64,000 nt of DNA from positions 124,001 through 188,000 of the forward strand of contig NZ_MTSD02000005.1 of the NCBI RefSeq assembly GCF_001995095.2. Reading direction: 5' to 3'. Made by a program: the position numbers and the translations under genes. Origin of the DNA: Oceanospirillum linum. GTDB taxonomy: Bacteria; Pseudomonadota; Gammaproteobacteria; Pseudomonadales; Halomonadaceae. The notes under the pieces were generated by a model that saw only the letters and a program-made list of their open reading frames with translations, ran no database searches and was not told where the DNA came from. This document shows, piece by piece, positions 7,405-16,705 of the stretch (positions are counted from its first letter, which is position 1; each line of letters opens with the position of its first letter).

Positions 7405-8817
7405 TCAGGTATTGAAACCTGAGAGTGGATTGTAATACCAGAGTGAGGCGCTGGTGATCAGCCACATAATCACGCCGTAATGCAGGTTATTCTTCAGCGC
7501 CTGCTTTGTACTGATAAAGTAGCGCCCCCGCAATGAAAGGTTCATTCCTGACATTGGGCTGCAGGCCGTTCCTATCCCCCAGCTGGCAAGAAAAACCATC
7601 GCCAGCAGATCCATCGGTGGTTCCGTGGGCACCATAAGGCCACTGATGGTGGCAATGCTGATCACAGGGTGAACCCCCAGAAGCGAAAGAATCAGCATGG
7701 CAAGCAGCAATAATGATGTCACCAGTGGTGTCAGCTGAGGAATCGGCAATTGATCCGAATAGAGTGTAAACAGAGTCCCCAGTCCTGCTGCCATCGTGCC
7801 CGCTGCCAGAAACAGCGCCAGTTCGTTACCCATGCGGGCAAGACGGGTATTGGTATGGTTTCTCAGTTTTTTCACCAGCGGCTTACGTTTAAACAGCAAA
7901 ACACCAACGGCCGTTAACGGTGAAAGAATACTGATAATCTGTAGCACTGAGAGCGTTGGGAACAGGTAATGGGCGCTAATCACCGCCAATGCCAGAAATG
8001 CCGGTAAGGCCAGACTATTGATCCGCATCGGATAGCCAGTAAAGGAATCAGCTTTTGGCCGCAGCTCAAAGTAGGTAATCAGAATACCGGTAATCGCCAG
8101 TGGAATACCTGCCTGCATCAGTACCAGAAGGTTAGCACCAGGAGCATAAGTTAGCGCAACCGCAACGGCGGCAAAAAAGGGCGACCAGAATGCCCCCGCG
8201 CAAAACGCCCGGGATAAAACCTGGTGTTGGGTATTTTTTAGTGTGTTGCCATCGCCGCTGGCGGAGGCAAAGCGATCCGCCATAATGAAAACGATCGACA
8301 TATTGATCACAGCACCAAACAGATGGACGCCTGCTAACGTTTGTTTAAGAGCTGTTTTTCCTTCCGATAGGGCTTCCGGTTCCTCATCGGGCTCTTTAGC
8401 GGCAACCATGGACAGAAAGCTCACTGCCATCAGCATTGCCAGCAGATTACCGTTTGAACTGATCGCTGTCTGCCAGGGCAGATCTGCACCTTGTATCACA
8501 CTCCACCCCATACTGCCGAAGCCCACCAGCATCAGAAGCCCAGCCTGACGGCGGGTTGCAACTGCCAGTTGACTCCAGCTAAGGGCCAGTGCAGTCCAGA
8601 GCAGGAGCCCCGGCCAGATCAACGACAGATGGGTGATCGGGTTACTGGCGGTCAGCAACAGAGCCAAAACCATAGCGCCGCCGATCAGCTGATAGCGCAC
8701 AGAAGGTTTATCCGCAGGGTTAACAGGAGGCTGTGGCTGAGATAGCTCGGGTTCGTGAGGCTGATCGGGCTGAGAAGATAACTGAGTTTGAATGCCGTTA
8801 TCGGTAGTCTGAGACAC
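7405..8817 (-). CDS. Putative multi-pass membrane transporter, family unassigned
   Basis: A 470-residue integral membrane protein with about 11-12 hydrophobic helices after a 40-residue polar, Pro/Gln-rich N-terminal tail. The C-terminal half contains LGVHPVISIATISG and WGIGTACSPMSGMNLSLRGRY. These resemble the paired re-entrant hairpins of the ion-transporter superfamily (NhaD, ArsB, DASS, CitMHS), where small-residue-rich loops bind the substrate. I therefore infer a secondary transporter, without a substrate. It has no operon partner, and trmA is divergent. The stop codon overlaps a 7-base hairpin (CTCAGGT/ACCTGAG, 7404-7423). Confidence 0.6.
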   Translation of the reverse strand: MSQTTDNGIQTQLSSQPDQPHEPELSQPQPPVNPADKPSVRYQLIGGAMVLALLLTASNPITHLSLIWPGLLLWTALALSWSQLAVATRRQAGLLMLVGFGSMGWSVIQGADLPWQTAISSNGNLLAMLMAVSFLSMVAAKEPDEEPEALSEGKTALKQTLAGVHLFGAVINMSIVFIMADRFASASGDGNTLKNTQHQVLSRAFCAGAFWSPFFAAVAVALTYAPGANLLVLMQAGIPLAITGILITYFELRPKADSFTGYPMRINSLALPAFLALAVISAHYLFPTLSVLQIISILSPLTAVGVLLFKRKPLVKKLRNHTNTRLARMGNELALFLAAGTMAAGLGTLFTLYSDQLPIPQLTPLVTSLLLLAMLILSLLGVHPVISIATISGLMVPTEPPMDLLAMVFLASWGIGTACSPMSGMNLSLRGRYFISTKQALKNNLHYGVIMWLITSASLWYYNPLSGFNT

Positions 8818-9119
8818 AGAGACCTGCCCACTTCAGAATAGGGTTGTGTTGAATTGGCCAGCGCTCCTTACCCGCCTATGCTGAAGCGGTAGGCTGTAAA
8901 AGAGATCAAAACAGAATAAACAAACTGACCATTAGATAGGCTCATCATACGCTGATGGCAAGGCTTTTTCGAGCAGCGGCTGTGGGGCAAATTGAGAAAT
9001 AATCAATCAGTCCCAGGTTCGGCAGACTTGAGCTGAGGGGATTTCCTGTTATGCTCTGCGCCCTTGTAAAACACTGTCCATCAGCCAGTGATCAATCTAC
9101 CGAACATTGAGGTTATTCC
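8818..9119. other. Divergent promoter region of the transporter gene and trmA
   Basis: No gene. The ribosome site of trmA (TTGAGG, about 9107-9112) is visible. I see no promoter close to consensus. Confidence 0.5.
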
Positions 9120-10220
9120 GTGGCCCTACCCGTTGTTGAACCTGAAAACTATACCGCCCTGCTTGAAGAGAAAGCCAACCGGATTCGTGAGCAATTCGCA
9201 GCTTTTCATCCGCCAGAGCTGGAAGTCTTTGCGTCGCCAGCCAGCCACTACCGTATGCGTGCCGAGTTCCGCGTTTGGCACAAGGGTGATGATCTCTTCT
9301 ATGTGATGTTTGATATCGGTGAAGATCCGAAAACTGACCGCAAAACCGTGCGAATGGATCAGTACCCGGTGGCCAATGAGCGTATCAATGAATTGATGCC
9401 TGCCCTGCTGGATGAGATCCGTGATGTGTCGGAACTGCGCCGTCGTCTGTTTCAGGTGGAGTTTCTCACCAGTCAATCCGGTGAAGCCCTGATTACCCTG
9501 ATCTACCACCGTGCCCTGGGTAATGAGTGGGAAGCACTGGCCCGTGAACTGCAGACCAAACTGGGTGTGCGCATTATTGGCCGTAGCCGCAAACAGCGCA
9601 TCGTACTGGATCTGGATTACGTGATCGAAACCATGAAGGTAGGAGAGCGCACACTGGAATATCAGCAGGTAGAAAACAGCTTCACCCAGCCGAATGCAGC
9701 TCTGTGCGAAAAGATGCTTAACTGGGCCGTAGATGTCAGCAAAGGCGTGGGCGGTGACTTAGTCGAGCTGTACTGCGGTAATGGCAACTTTACCCTGGCG
9801 CTGGCGGATAACTTTGATCATGTGGTCGCAACCGAAATATCCAAGACATCGGTACGTTCTGCCCACTTCAATATCGAACGTAACGGTATTGAAAATGTGA
9901 AGGTCGCCCGGGTTTCCAGTGAAGAGTTCAGCGATGCTTTAGCGGGTAAAACTGAGATGCGTCGTCTGGAAGGTTTTGATCTGGACCGCCGTAACTTCAC
10001 GACCGTGCTGGTGGACCCGCCTCGCGCCGGTCTGGATGAAAACACGGTGCAGCAGATCGCTCAGTACGACAATATTATCTATGTTTCCTGCAACCCGGAC
10101 ACCCTGCATGAGAATATGCTGGAACTGAACAAGACCCATAAAGTGGTACGTTTTGCCATGTTTGATCAGTTCCCGTATACCCATCATATTGAAAGCGGTG
10201 TCTTTATGGTACGTCGCTGA
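9120..10220 (+). CDS. trmA: tRNA (uracil-54-C5)-methyltransferase TrmA
   Basis: TrmA makes 5-methyluridine at position 54 of tRNA using S-adenosylmethionine. The 366-residue length equals that of the E. coli enzyme. The N-terminal SHYRMRAEFRVWH segment, the SAM-binding motif ELYCGNGNF (about residues 213-221), DPPRAGLD (about 298) and the nucleophilic cysteine in VSCNPDTL (C324, the same number as in E. coli) are all present, as is the C-terminal FDQFPYTHHIE block. The start is a GTG with TGAGG 7 bases upstream. The monocistronic unit ends in a strong terminator. Confidence 0.97.
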   Translation: MALPVVEPENYTALLEEKANRIREQFAAFHPPELEVFASPASHYRMRAEFRVWHKGDDLFYVMFDIGEDPKTDRKTVRMDQYPVANERINELMPALLDEIRDVSELRRRLFQVEFLTSQSGEALITLIYHRALGNEWEALARELQTKLGVRIIGRSRKQRIVLDLDYVIETMKVGERTLEYQQVENSFTQPNAALCEKMLNWAVDVSKGVGGDLVELYCGNGNFTLALADNFDHVVATEISKTSVRSAHFNIERNGIENVKVARVSSEEFSDALAGKTEMRRLEGFDLDRRNFTTVLVDPPRAGLDENTVQQIAQYDNIIYVSCNPDTLHENMLELNKTHKVVRFAMFDQFPYTHHIESGVFMVRR

Positions 10221-10270
10221 CCATGTGAGCTGTTGCTCTTCCGTTTAAGTTTCACTGCCGATATGAAAAG

Positions 10271-10307
10271 CCCTGTTCGTTGCTGCTAGGCACTGAACAG
10301 GGTTTTT
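10271..10307 (+). terminator. Terminator after trmA, probably bidirectional
   Basis: CCCTGTTC/GAACAGGG stem with a 16-base loop, followed by five T. On the minus strand the same hairpin is followed by TTTT, so it can also end the bat operon. Confidence 0.82.
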
Positions 10308-10363
10308 GCTTTTCAGGTTCTTTGCATTCTTTTTGTTGTTATTTGTGGGGCGGCTACTGCTGG

Positions 10364-12073
10364 CTATCCCGGATAAAGCTCAGGCAACGGCTGGTCTTTT
10401 TGTCTGGAGACCCGTTTGATGCCTTCACTGGCAGTAGCCAGATCACTACCTTGCCAGCTCTCAGGCTTGGCGTTAGGGCCGAATAGCACCATCTGTAACT
10501 GGTGCAATGCCTTATCGAACTCTGGTGTTGTTTGTGGCGCTTCAACACGCTGCCATTTCCGCCAGGCGTCCCATGCGGCTCTGGCCTGATTCTGCTGGCA
10601 AGCGTTTAAAAGTGCCTGTCGAAAGATTGGATTTTCCACAAAGGCCATTGTTTTTGTCTGATTTTTTGCAACACCGTTTTGGCCCAGGTTATGAAGTAGC
10701 TGCTGTCGGGCAAATATAAGTTGTTGTCTGCTTTGCCACAGAAATAGGGCCAATATGGCGCTTAATATTGAAAAAAACAGTGCCGCGATCTGCCATAAAA
10801 AACTATTGCCAGCCTGAGATTGAACCGGTGGGGCAATCGTATCTGAAGGAGTTGCCTTTACCTTTTCCGGCTCGGGGGCGCGCGCCGGATCAGCACTTAT
10901 GTTGAGTGGAAGGGGCTCAAGTGCCGCATATTCCAGCTTGTTTGTATTGGTGTTCCACCAGGGAATGCGAACCTCGGGCAACCTGAGCACCCCTGTGGCC
11001 GTTGGGATCAGGGCGATACTGAGTGTTTTCTCCCCCACTAATCCTGTACCACTTTGGTTCAGGTTTTCCGGGTACTCATTCAATTGTGGCTGCTCCGGGT
11101 ACTGGCGTACCCCCTGCATTACAGGCATTTCAATAGGTGGTAGCTGGGCTGCAGTCAACCCTCTGGCTTGCAGTGTCAGTTTTCGGGTCAGAGGTGTGCC
11201 TTCCTGCCATTGGGCATAGTTACCACTCCACTGTTGGCTTAAGGTTACTGACTTAGCCGGTAGCCACTGAGCATCTGCCGGGAAGCTATCCGGTACAGGA
11301 AGAACATTGATTTTATGCTCAGGGCTTTGAATGCGAATATGTTTTAAGCCCCCCAGAGAATAACGGTTCTGAACCCGTACACGACCACTAAAGGTTTGTG
11401 GAGGCAGTACCAGCTCACCGCTGCTTTGCGGATAAAGCGCGAATTGCCACTCTGCTACATTGTAAAGGCGGCCATCAATACGGGCTTCAAAGTCCTTTCG
11501 ATTACCCAGCTGTACCATGAGAACATTTTCCAGCTCCAGGTCCGTCAGGCCGTGGTCTGAGATGCTAGTGGCATAGTAAAGGCGCAGGGTGTAAACCAGC
11601 TGCTGCTGAACATAGATGCTGCCACTGTGGTCTATCTCGCTATGTAAAAAAATATCTGCGCTGGCCTGCGTGTTTTCCGGTTCAGCTCTTACCTCAAGCG
11701 TAATAGGCTGACTGCTGACATCTCCGATGGTTATGGCCGGTATGATCAGAGTACCGGTACGGCGAGGCAGTAAAGAGATTTCCCAGATTCGTTCCGAATG
11801 GTTTTCACCATTGATAATCTGAATATTGGTGCGTACCTGCTGAGCCAACACCTCAAAATCCTGATAAAGTTCGGCTAGCTCCGGGTCTCCGGTCAATTCC
11901 AGACCAGGGGCCTTCAGAAAGAGCGTGACGCTTTCATTTTCTGTCAGGCGGGTGCGGTCAACACTGGCTTCCAGGCTGTTGGCCTGAGCGTGAAAAGAGA
12001 AAAAAAGAGCCATAATGACCAGCGTCATTCTGAGGTTCAGAAGAAAAGTTTGATGGGGGATAAGGCTTACCAT
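10364..12073 (-). CDS. batD: BatD-type protein (Bacteroides aerotolerance operon family)
   Basis: A 569-residue envelope protein. An N-terminal signal or anchor (hydrophobic LVIMALFFSFHAQA, about residues 17-31) is followed by several beta-rich immunoglobulin-like repeats (LEASVDRTRLTENESVTLFL opens the first). A transmembrane helix near residues 420-445 precedes a basic cytoplasmic tail. BatD-like proteins accompany the MoxR/BatA/BatB proteins; their molecular role is unsettled and linked to envelope stress and oxygen tolerance. The start overlaps the end of batB by 7 bases, so translation is coupled. It is the last gene of the six-gene minus-strand operon. Confidence 0.85.
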   Translation of the reverse strand: MVSLIPHQTFLLNLRMTLVIMALFFSFHAQANSLEASVDRTRLTENESVTLFLKAPGLELTGDPELAELYQDFEVLAQQVRTNIQIINGENHSERIWEISLLPRRTGTLIIPAITIGDVSSQPITLEVRAEPENTQASADIFLHSEIDHSGSIYVQQQLVYTLRLYYATSISDHGLTDLELENVLMVQLGNRKDFEARIDGRLYNVAEWQFALYPQSSGELVLPPQTFSGRVRVQNRYSLGGLKHIRIQSPEHKINVLPVPDSFPADAQWLPAKSVTLSQQWSGNYAQWQEGTPLTRKLTLQARGLTAAQLPPIEMPVMQGVRQYPEQPQLNEYPENLNQSGTGLVGEKTLSIALIPTATGVLRLPEVRIPWWNTNTNKLEYAALEPLPLNISADPARAPEPEKVKATPSDTIAPPVQSQAGNSFLWQIAALFFSILSAILALFLWQSRQQLIFARQQLLHNLGQNGVAKNQTKTMAFVENPIFRQALLNACQQNQARAAWDAWRKWQRVEAPQTTPEFDKALHQLQMVLFGPNAKPESWQGSDLATASEGIKRVSRQKDQPLPELYPG

Positions 12074-13935
12074 GGTGCTCGTCCTTCAGGCAGCGGTTCA
12101 CGGCGCTGATTAGCTTCATATTCAAATTTTCGGCGTAAAAGACCTGCTGGGTCATCCGGGATGCGGCGCAGCCACTGCTCCAGAGAAAGTTCCTCTTCAC
12201 TCATTCCTGAGTTGGTTGAACTGTTCTGGTCTGATGTGTTGTCGGTCTTCTGTTCGGATTGCTGCTTTGCCAGTCGGTCTTGTTGCTTCTTTTCCTGCTC
12301 CGCCAGCTTATCCAGAACGGATTGCTCTGGCTCTCCCTGGTCTGCCATCTCCGGGCTGTTTGGGCCAAACATGGATGAATCATCATCCGGGCCCAGCCTT
12401 TGATCCCTGTTAGGTTCTGATGATTGGCTTCCATCTGAAGTTGGATTCCCGGGTGACCCTCCCTGGTTATCCATACCGGCCGGGGAGTCGGCTGAAGAAT
12501 TGTTGCTTTGTGGATTCTGAGCCTTCTGTTTCTGCGGCTCTGACTGACTCTGATTTGAAGCGTTCTGTTGTGCTTTTTGCTGGTTTTTTTCCTGCTGCTT
12601 CAGCAGCTCTTCAATCAAAGCTCTATTGTATTCAGCATCCTTGAGTGCTGGGTTTTGCTCCAATGCTTTACTGTAGGCATTCATGGCTTCATCAAAGCGC
12701 CCCAGTTTTGCTAACGCATTACCACGGTTGTAATGCGCCAGAGGAGTATCACTTTTCGAAAATTCGCTAATTGCCTGTGGGTAGTCTTTTTGCCGGTAAA
12801 GGGCGCTGCCCCGCCAAAGAGGGTCTTCTAACAGTTTCTGGGCTTCTGAGTAGTGACCTTGAGTAAAGGCTTTTTCACCCTGTATTTGTGGGGTTTCAGG
12901 CCAGAAGGCAAAAACCGGCTTTGGCGTTCCCAGAAGAACGAACAGCGGCAGTATCAGTAACCAGTTCCTGCGAAAGGCCAGTGCTATCAGTGGTAAAACC
13001 GGTAGCAGGAACCAATGCCCCTGTTCAATCCAAAGGGGGAGTTGGGCCTGGCTCTCTTTCAGTTCCTGTTGGGCTATCTCTTGAGGCAGCAGTGCTCTCA
13101 GGTCATCGTCATCCAAAGTGATAGGATGAATCAGAGCGTTAACAGAGGCCGCAAATGAAGAGATGTCAGCCCGATCCAATTTGCTGATAATAACGTTGCC
13201 TTGCGGATCTTTGACAAAGCCCTGGTGATCCAGAGGGATTGGTGCCCCGGCTTCGGTACCTACGGTCATAATGCTGAGTTTAAGGTTATTGGGCAGCTGT
13301 TTGCGAATAGCTTTTTGGGCCTGATGATCGAGGCCATCTGTCATCAGTAGCAGGCGCGCTTTCTGAAAACCTGATTGACGAACCAGTTCAACGGCTTTGC
13401 TTATGCCCGCTTCAGCGGCACTACCTAGTTTGGGCATCATGAGAGGGTCAAGTGCGGGCAACAGATTCCGGATCGTTGCGGTGTCCTGAGTCAGAGGTGT
13501 TACGACGTGGGCATCACCGCTGTAGACGACTAATGCGGTCATACCCTCATCACGCTGTTTCAGAAGATCCTGCAGCTTTTGTTTGCTTCGGGTGATGCGG
13601 TTTGGCTGGCTGTCTTCGGCAAGCATGGACAGCGACAGGTCCAGTACGATGACCAGGTTGTCTTGCTTGATAAGTGCTGGTCTGGACTGCTGGCTCCAGC
13701 TTGGTCCCGCCAAAGCGATACCGGCAAGACTCAGAGCTGTGAGAGTCCAAAGCAGATAACCGGGCTGTTTCTCCGGTTTTGCCAATAGTTGTTGCTGAAG
13801 ATCCGGGCGCATGCGGTCCTGCCAGGGGTTGCTGGCGTGGCGGAAACGCAGATACCAGATCACCTGAATGACGACCAGGGGGATCAGTAACAGAGCCCAG
13901 GGGCGGGCGAAGTGAAAGCTATTCAGCAGTTCCAA
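12067..13935 (-). CDS. batB: BatB-BatC fusion: von Willebrand A domain plus TPR protein
   Basis: A 622-residue inner-membrane protein. Two N-terminal helices (about 10-28 and 58-78) precede a VWA domain with an intact metal-binding DxSxS motif (DLSLS, D99-S103). After a membrane segment near 310-345 come TPR repeats (about 355-440, including NRGNALAKLGRFDEAMNAY), then a long Gln/Ser/Asn/Pro-rich low-complexity tail with acidic patches. In Bacteroides BatB and BatC are separate; the fused form is usual in gammaproteobacteria. It is thought to assemble with BatA and MoxR as an envelope complex. It lies 18 bases from batA and overlaps batD. Confidence 0.88.
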   Translation of the reverse strand: MELLNSFHFARPWALLLIPLVVIQVIWYLRFRHASNPWQDRMRPDLQQQLLAKPEKQPGYLLWTLTALSLAGIALAGPSWSQQSRPALIKQDNLVIVLDLSLSMLAEDSQPNRITRSKQKLQDLLKQRDEGMTALVVYSGDAHVVTPLTQDTATIRNLLPALDPLMMPKLGSAAEAGISKAVELVRQSGFQKARLLLMTDGLDHQAQKAIRKQLPNNLKLSIMTVGTEAGAPIPLDHQGFVKDPQGNVIISKLDRADISSFAASVNALIHPITLDDDDLRALLPQEIAQQELKESQAQLPLWIEQGHWFLLPVLPLIALAFRRNWLLILPLFVLLGTPKPVFAFWPETPQIQGEKAFTQGHYSEAQKLLEDPLWRGSALYRQKDYPQAISEFSKSDTPLAHYNRGNALAKLGRFDEAMNAYSKALEQNPALKDAEYNRALIEELLKQQEKNQQKAQQNASNQSQSEPQKQKAQNPQSNNSSADSPAGMDNQGGSPGNPTSDGSQSSEPNRDQRLGPDDDSSMFGPNSPEMADQGEPEQSVLDKLAEQEKKQQDRLAKQQSEQKTDNTSDQNSSTNSGMSEEELSLEQWLRRIPDDPAGLLRRKFEYEANQRREPLPEGRAPW

Positions 13936-13953
13936 GGTGGCTCCTTACCTGTA

Positions 13954-15087
13954 TCAAGGTGATTCCTTACCTTTAGCGCTATTGAGTTCCGGCACGGTAT
14001 CCCCTTCCGGTGTACTGGCTTGCTCCCGCCAATACACGAGGAACCAGCGTCCTGCGAAAGCTATGATCAGAGAAGCAAAAATCAGCAGCAAAGGCCAATA
14101 AATGAGGCTATGGCGGGGTCGAAACACCTGTGACTGCTGCTCAACAGGCTCCAGTCGGTCAAGCTCTCTGTAAATTGCATCCAGCTCTTCTGTGCTGCGT
14201 GCACGGAAGTAATTACCACCGGTGGCACTTGCAATATTTCTCAGGGTTATCTCATCAAGATCCTGAGAGGGATTAATACGCCGGGTAAGACCAAACAGGG
14301 TTTCTACCTCCAGCTCATCGGCGCCAATCCCTATGGTATAAATTTTGAGCTGCTGGCTGGCGGCCAGTTGTGCCGCCTGAATGGGATCGATAGCACCGGC
14401 TGTATTAGCACCATCGGTCAGCAAAATCAGAATGCGACCCTCCTCCGGCTGATCTTTCAGGCGTTTAGTACCTAAACCGATGGCATCACCTATGGCGGTC
14501 TGATCACCGGCCATGCGAAGCTCAATCTCATTCAGTTGGGCTGAAACGGTTTTGCGGTCATGGGTGATGGGGACGTGGAGATAAGCTTGTGTGCCAAATA
14601 CGATCAGCCCAAGTCTGTCGCCTTCACGACGAAGTACAAAATCCGATACGATCTCTTTAACTGCTGTTAGTCGATCCGTACGCTCTTCGTGTAACACCAT
14701 ATCATCCATCTGCATACTGCCTGAAATATCCACCGCTAACATCAGATCCCGGCCTTTATTTGGCAAAGGCTGGGGTTCCCCGATCCATTGAGGGTGGGAT
14801 GTTGCTATAACAAGCAATACCCAAATCCAGCTACCGACAATAAGGCGTAACGTTTTTCGTTGGCTACGCAGTGCCCCACTTTTGATACTTTGAGTTGCGC
14901 TAAGCCAGGCAATACGTAAACGGTAATGCCGGGGAGAAGCAGGTGGCATAAACCGGTATACCAGCCAGGGTAGTGGCAGCATTAGAAAAACCCAGGGCCA
15001 GACAAAGTGCACCTGACTAAGGGATACGAAAAAAACGGAGAAAAAGTTTAGCTGTGATAAGGCGTCTAAAGCTGTCGCTTGATCCAC
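13954..15087 (-). CDS. batA: BatA: membrane-anchored von Willebrand A domain protein
   Basis: A 377-residue protein with N-terminal membrane helices (about 28-46 and 82-97), a VWA domain with MIDAS motif DISGS (D120-S124) and Thr/Asp ligands further on (LTDGANTAG), and a C-terminal helix (about 330-352). VWA domains bind partners through a divalent metal; MoxR ATPases act with them as chaperone-like pairs. The annotated start gives about 28 extra residues before the FVWPWVFLMLPLP helix that normally opens BatA, so an internal start is possible. The start overlaps the end of the DUF4381 gene by 22 bases. Confidence 0.88.
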   Translation of the reverse strand: MDQATALDALSQLNFFSVFFVSLSQVHFVWPWVFLMLPLPWLVYRFMPPASPRHYRLRIAWLSATQSIKSGALRSQRKTLRLIVGSWIWVLLVIATSHPQWIGEPQPLPNKGRDLMLAVDISGSMQMDDMVLHEERTDRLTAVKEIVSDFVLRREGDRLGLIVFGTQAYLHVPITHDRKTVSAQLNEIELRMAGDQTAIGDAIGLGTKRLKDQPEEGRILILLTDGANTAGAIDPIQAAQLAASQQLKIYTIGIGADELEVETLFGLTRRINPSQDLDEITLRNIASATGGNYFRARSTEELDAIYRELDRLEPVEQQSQVFRPRHSLIYWPLLLIFASLIIAFAGRWFLVYWREQASTPEGDTVPELNSAKGKESP

Positions 15088-15560
15088 TGTCTTACTACCT
15101 CAATCAAGGCGTTCTCATCAAATGCTTCCGGAGAGGGTTGGTAAGCCTGAATTAGTACTTGCCCGATACCCTGACTGAACTCCTGAGTCTGACCACTACG
15201 ATCCAGAAATGTCAGCCAGTTCCGCCCGGCCAAGGGTGAAATTTTTTCCCGGTCATAATTGATCATGGCCATGCGGCGCAGCAGCATATTCAGTTCGTTC
15301 AACAGGCGCTGGTGTTCTCCATGTTCGTTGAAGCGTGCCTGCATGGCTTCCAGTTCAGCCAATGCATAACGGCGTGTTCGGGTGCGCATATAGTAACGGC
15401 GTGCCAAAACCCCGATAATGATAACCGCCAGAATACCGGCAACGGAGATCCACCAGGTGTTGATGCTGTGTGTCCAGCCACCAGAAGGTTCCGGAATATG
15501 TATATCTTTAAGTTGATCCAGTAATTTGGATGCTTCTTGAGTGACGTGTGCGGTGCTCAT
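15066..15560 (-). CDS. DUF4381 membrane protein of the bat operon
   Basis: A 164-residue protein with one transmembrane helix (about 33-50, ending before the basic RRYYMRTRTRR) and a cytoplasmic helical domain carrying the DUF4381 signature (LNMLLRRMAMINYDREKISPL, LAGRNWLTFLD). It is always found between the DUF58 and VWA genes in MoxR operons and is probably a scaffold of that complex; its function is not established. A 164-base gap separates it from the upstream DUF58 gene, room for an internal promoter. Confidence 0.82.
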   Translation of the reverse strand: MSTAHVTQEASKLLDQLKDIHIPEPSGGWTHSINTWWISVAGILAVIIIGVLARRYYMRTRTRRYALAELEAMQARFNEHGEHQRLLNELNMLLRRMAMINYDREKISPLAGRNWLTFLDRSGQTQEFSQGIGQVLIQAYQPSPEAFDENALIEVVRQWIKRQL

Positions 15561-15724
15561 TCAGCGGGGCTCCTGCCGAGCTCTATTCGTTTGTTGTCGT
15601 GAACAGATATCATGGATGCTATATGTAATACATTTTTTATTTATATTTTTTAGGTATCTGTTTGTTGTTTCTGACTTTTTTGTCCCAAAACAGGGATCGT
15701 CATTATACCGGTTTAACGTCGGTT

Positions 15725-16705
15725 TTACCGGGAACCTCTGGCAAAAAACTGTTTCAGTTTGTCAGTTGGTTTCTCATGTGTTGACAGGGATATAAAATGC
15801 CCCCGGGTTTTTTGTATAGCTTGTCTGAGAGCATCTCTGTGCAGGTCAAACTCTCTCCGGTAACGCTTTTGCTCTGCGGGCTTGGTGCCGTCGTAGTAGA
15901 AATCCTGGTTGCCATCGGTCAGAAAACAGGCACCCATTGGTAATTCCCGTTCTAATACATCGCTGACCTGAATGGCAACAAGGGTATGGCTACGGCTGAG
16001 CTGTGTCAGAATGGATAAATCTTCCAGATCCAGAGACCAGAAATCACTGATGAGTACAATCAAGCTACCATGTCCTGGCTGTACCGCAATTTGCCGTAGC
16101 ACCTGATTCATGCGGCCGGTTTGGGACCGGCTTTTCGCTTGGGTGATGTTAAGCCCCAGATCACAGCTGGTTTTCAGTAAAGGCAGAAGTCCTTTATGCC
16201 GGGCTTTGGGTTTTATCAGGCGTGCCTCTTCACCATTAAACACCAGCCCACCGCAACGATCTCCCCGATAGCTTAGAGCCCAGCCGAGTGTAGCGGCGGT
16301 ATTAGCTGCTTGTTCCGCTTTACTACGCAGGCTGCCGAATAGCATTGAGGCTGACAGATCGACAACCAGGTGAGCCGGTCTCTCCCGCTCCTCCATAAAG
16401 ACTTTGGTGTGGGGTCGGCGTGTACGGGCCGTTACCTTCCAGTCCATCAGGCGAATGTCATCCCCCGGCTGGTAGTTCCGTATTTCACTTAGCTCCATAC
16501 CCCGCCCTTGCTGGCGGGAGCGGTGCTGACCAGCCAGCGTCGAGCCAGTGGGAGAGCGTAAATTTAACCCCAGGAGGTTTTTAGACTCCTGCAGCCGACT
16601 GAGCCGCTCCAGTCTTAGCTCTGGCAGGAAGGGGGTTTCCATATCCTGTATTGGCTCTGGCCGCAGGCTCTTGCGGATCTGTTGCCATGCAGAATGCAGC
16701 ATCAA
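15725..16705 (-). CDS. DUF58 domain protein
   Basis: A 326-residue protein with the DUF58 core. ELSEIRNYQPGDDIRLMDWK (about residues 72-91) is the family hallmark, followed by a VWA-like region (VVDLSASM) whose D-x-S-x-S is kept, and a C-terminal region with VLISDFWSLD. There is no membrane helix, so it is cytoplasmic or peripheral. It is usually a partner of the MoxR ATPase encoded upstream, and the two reading frames overlap by 4 bases. Confidence 0.87.
   Translation of the reverse strand: MMLHSAWQQIRKSLRPEPIQDMETPFLPELRLERLSRLQESKNLLGLNLRSPTGSTLAGQHRSRQQGRGMELSEIRNYQPGDDIRLMDWKVTARTRRPHTKVFMEERERPAHLVVDLSASMLFGSLRSKAEQAANTAATLGWALSYRGDRCGGLVFNGEEARLIKPKARHKGLLPLLKTSCDLGLNITQAKSRSQTGRMNQVLRQIAVQPGHGSLIVLISDFWSLDLEDLSILTQLSRSHTLVAIQVSDVLERELPMGACFLTDGNQDFYYDGTKPAEQKRYRREFDLHRDALRQAIQKTRGHFISLSTHEKPTDKLKQFFARGSR

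Noticed and set aside
12400-12600. Low-complexity Gln/Ser/Asn stretch in BatB as a tandem DNA repeat
   Set aside because: The codons are mixed and no repeat unit recurs; it is a compositional bias of a flexible protein tail.
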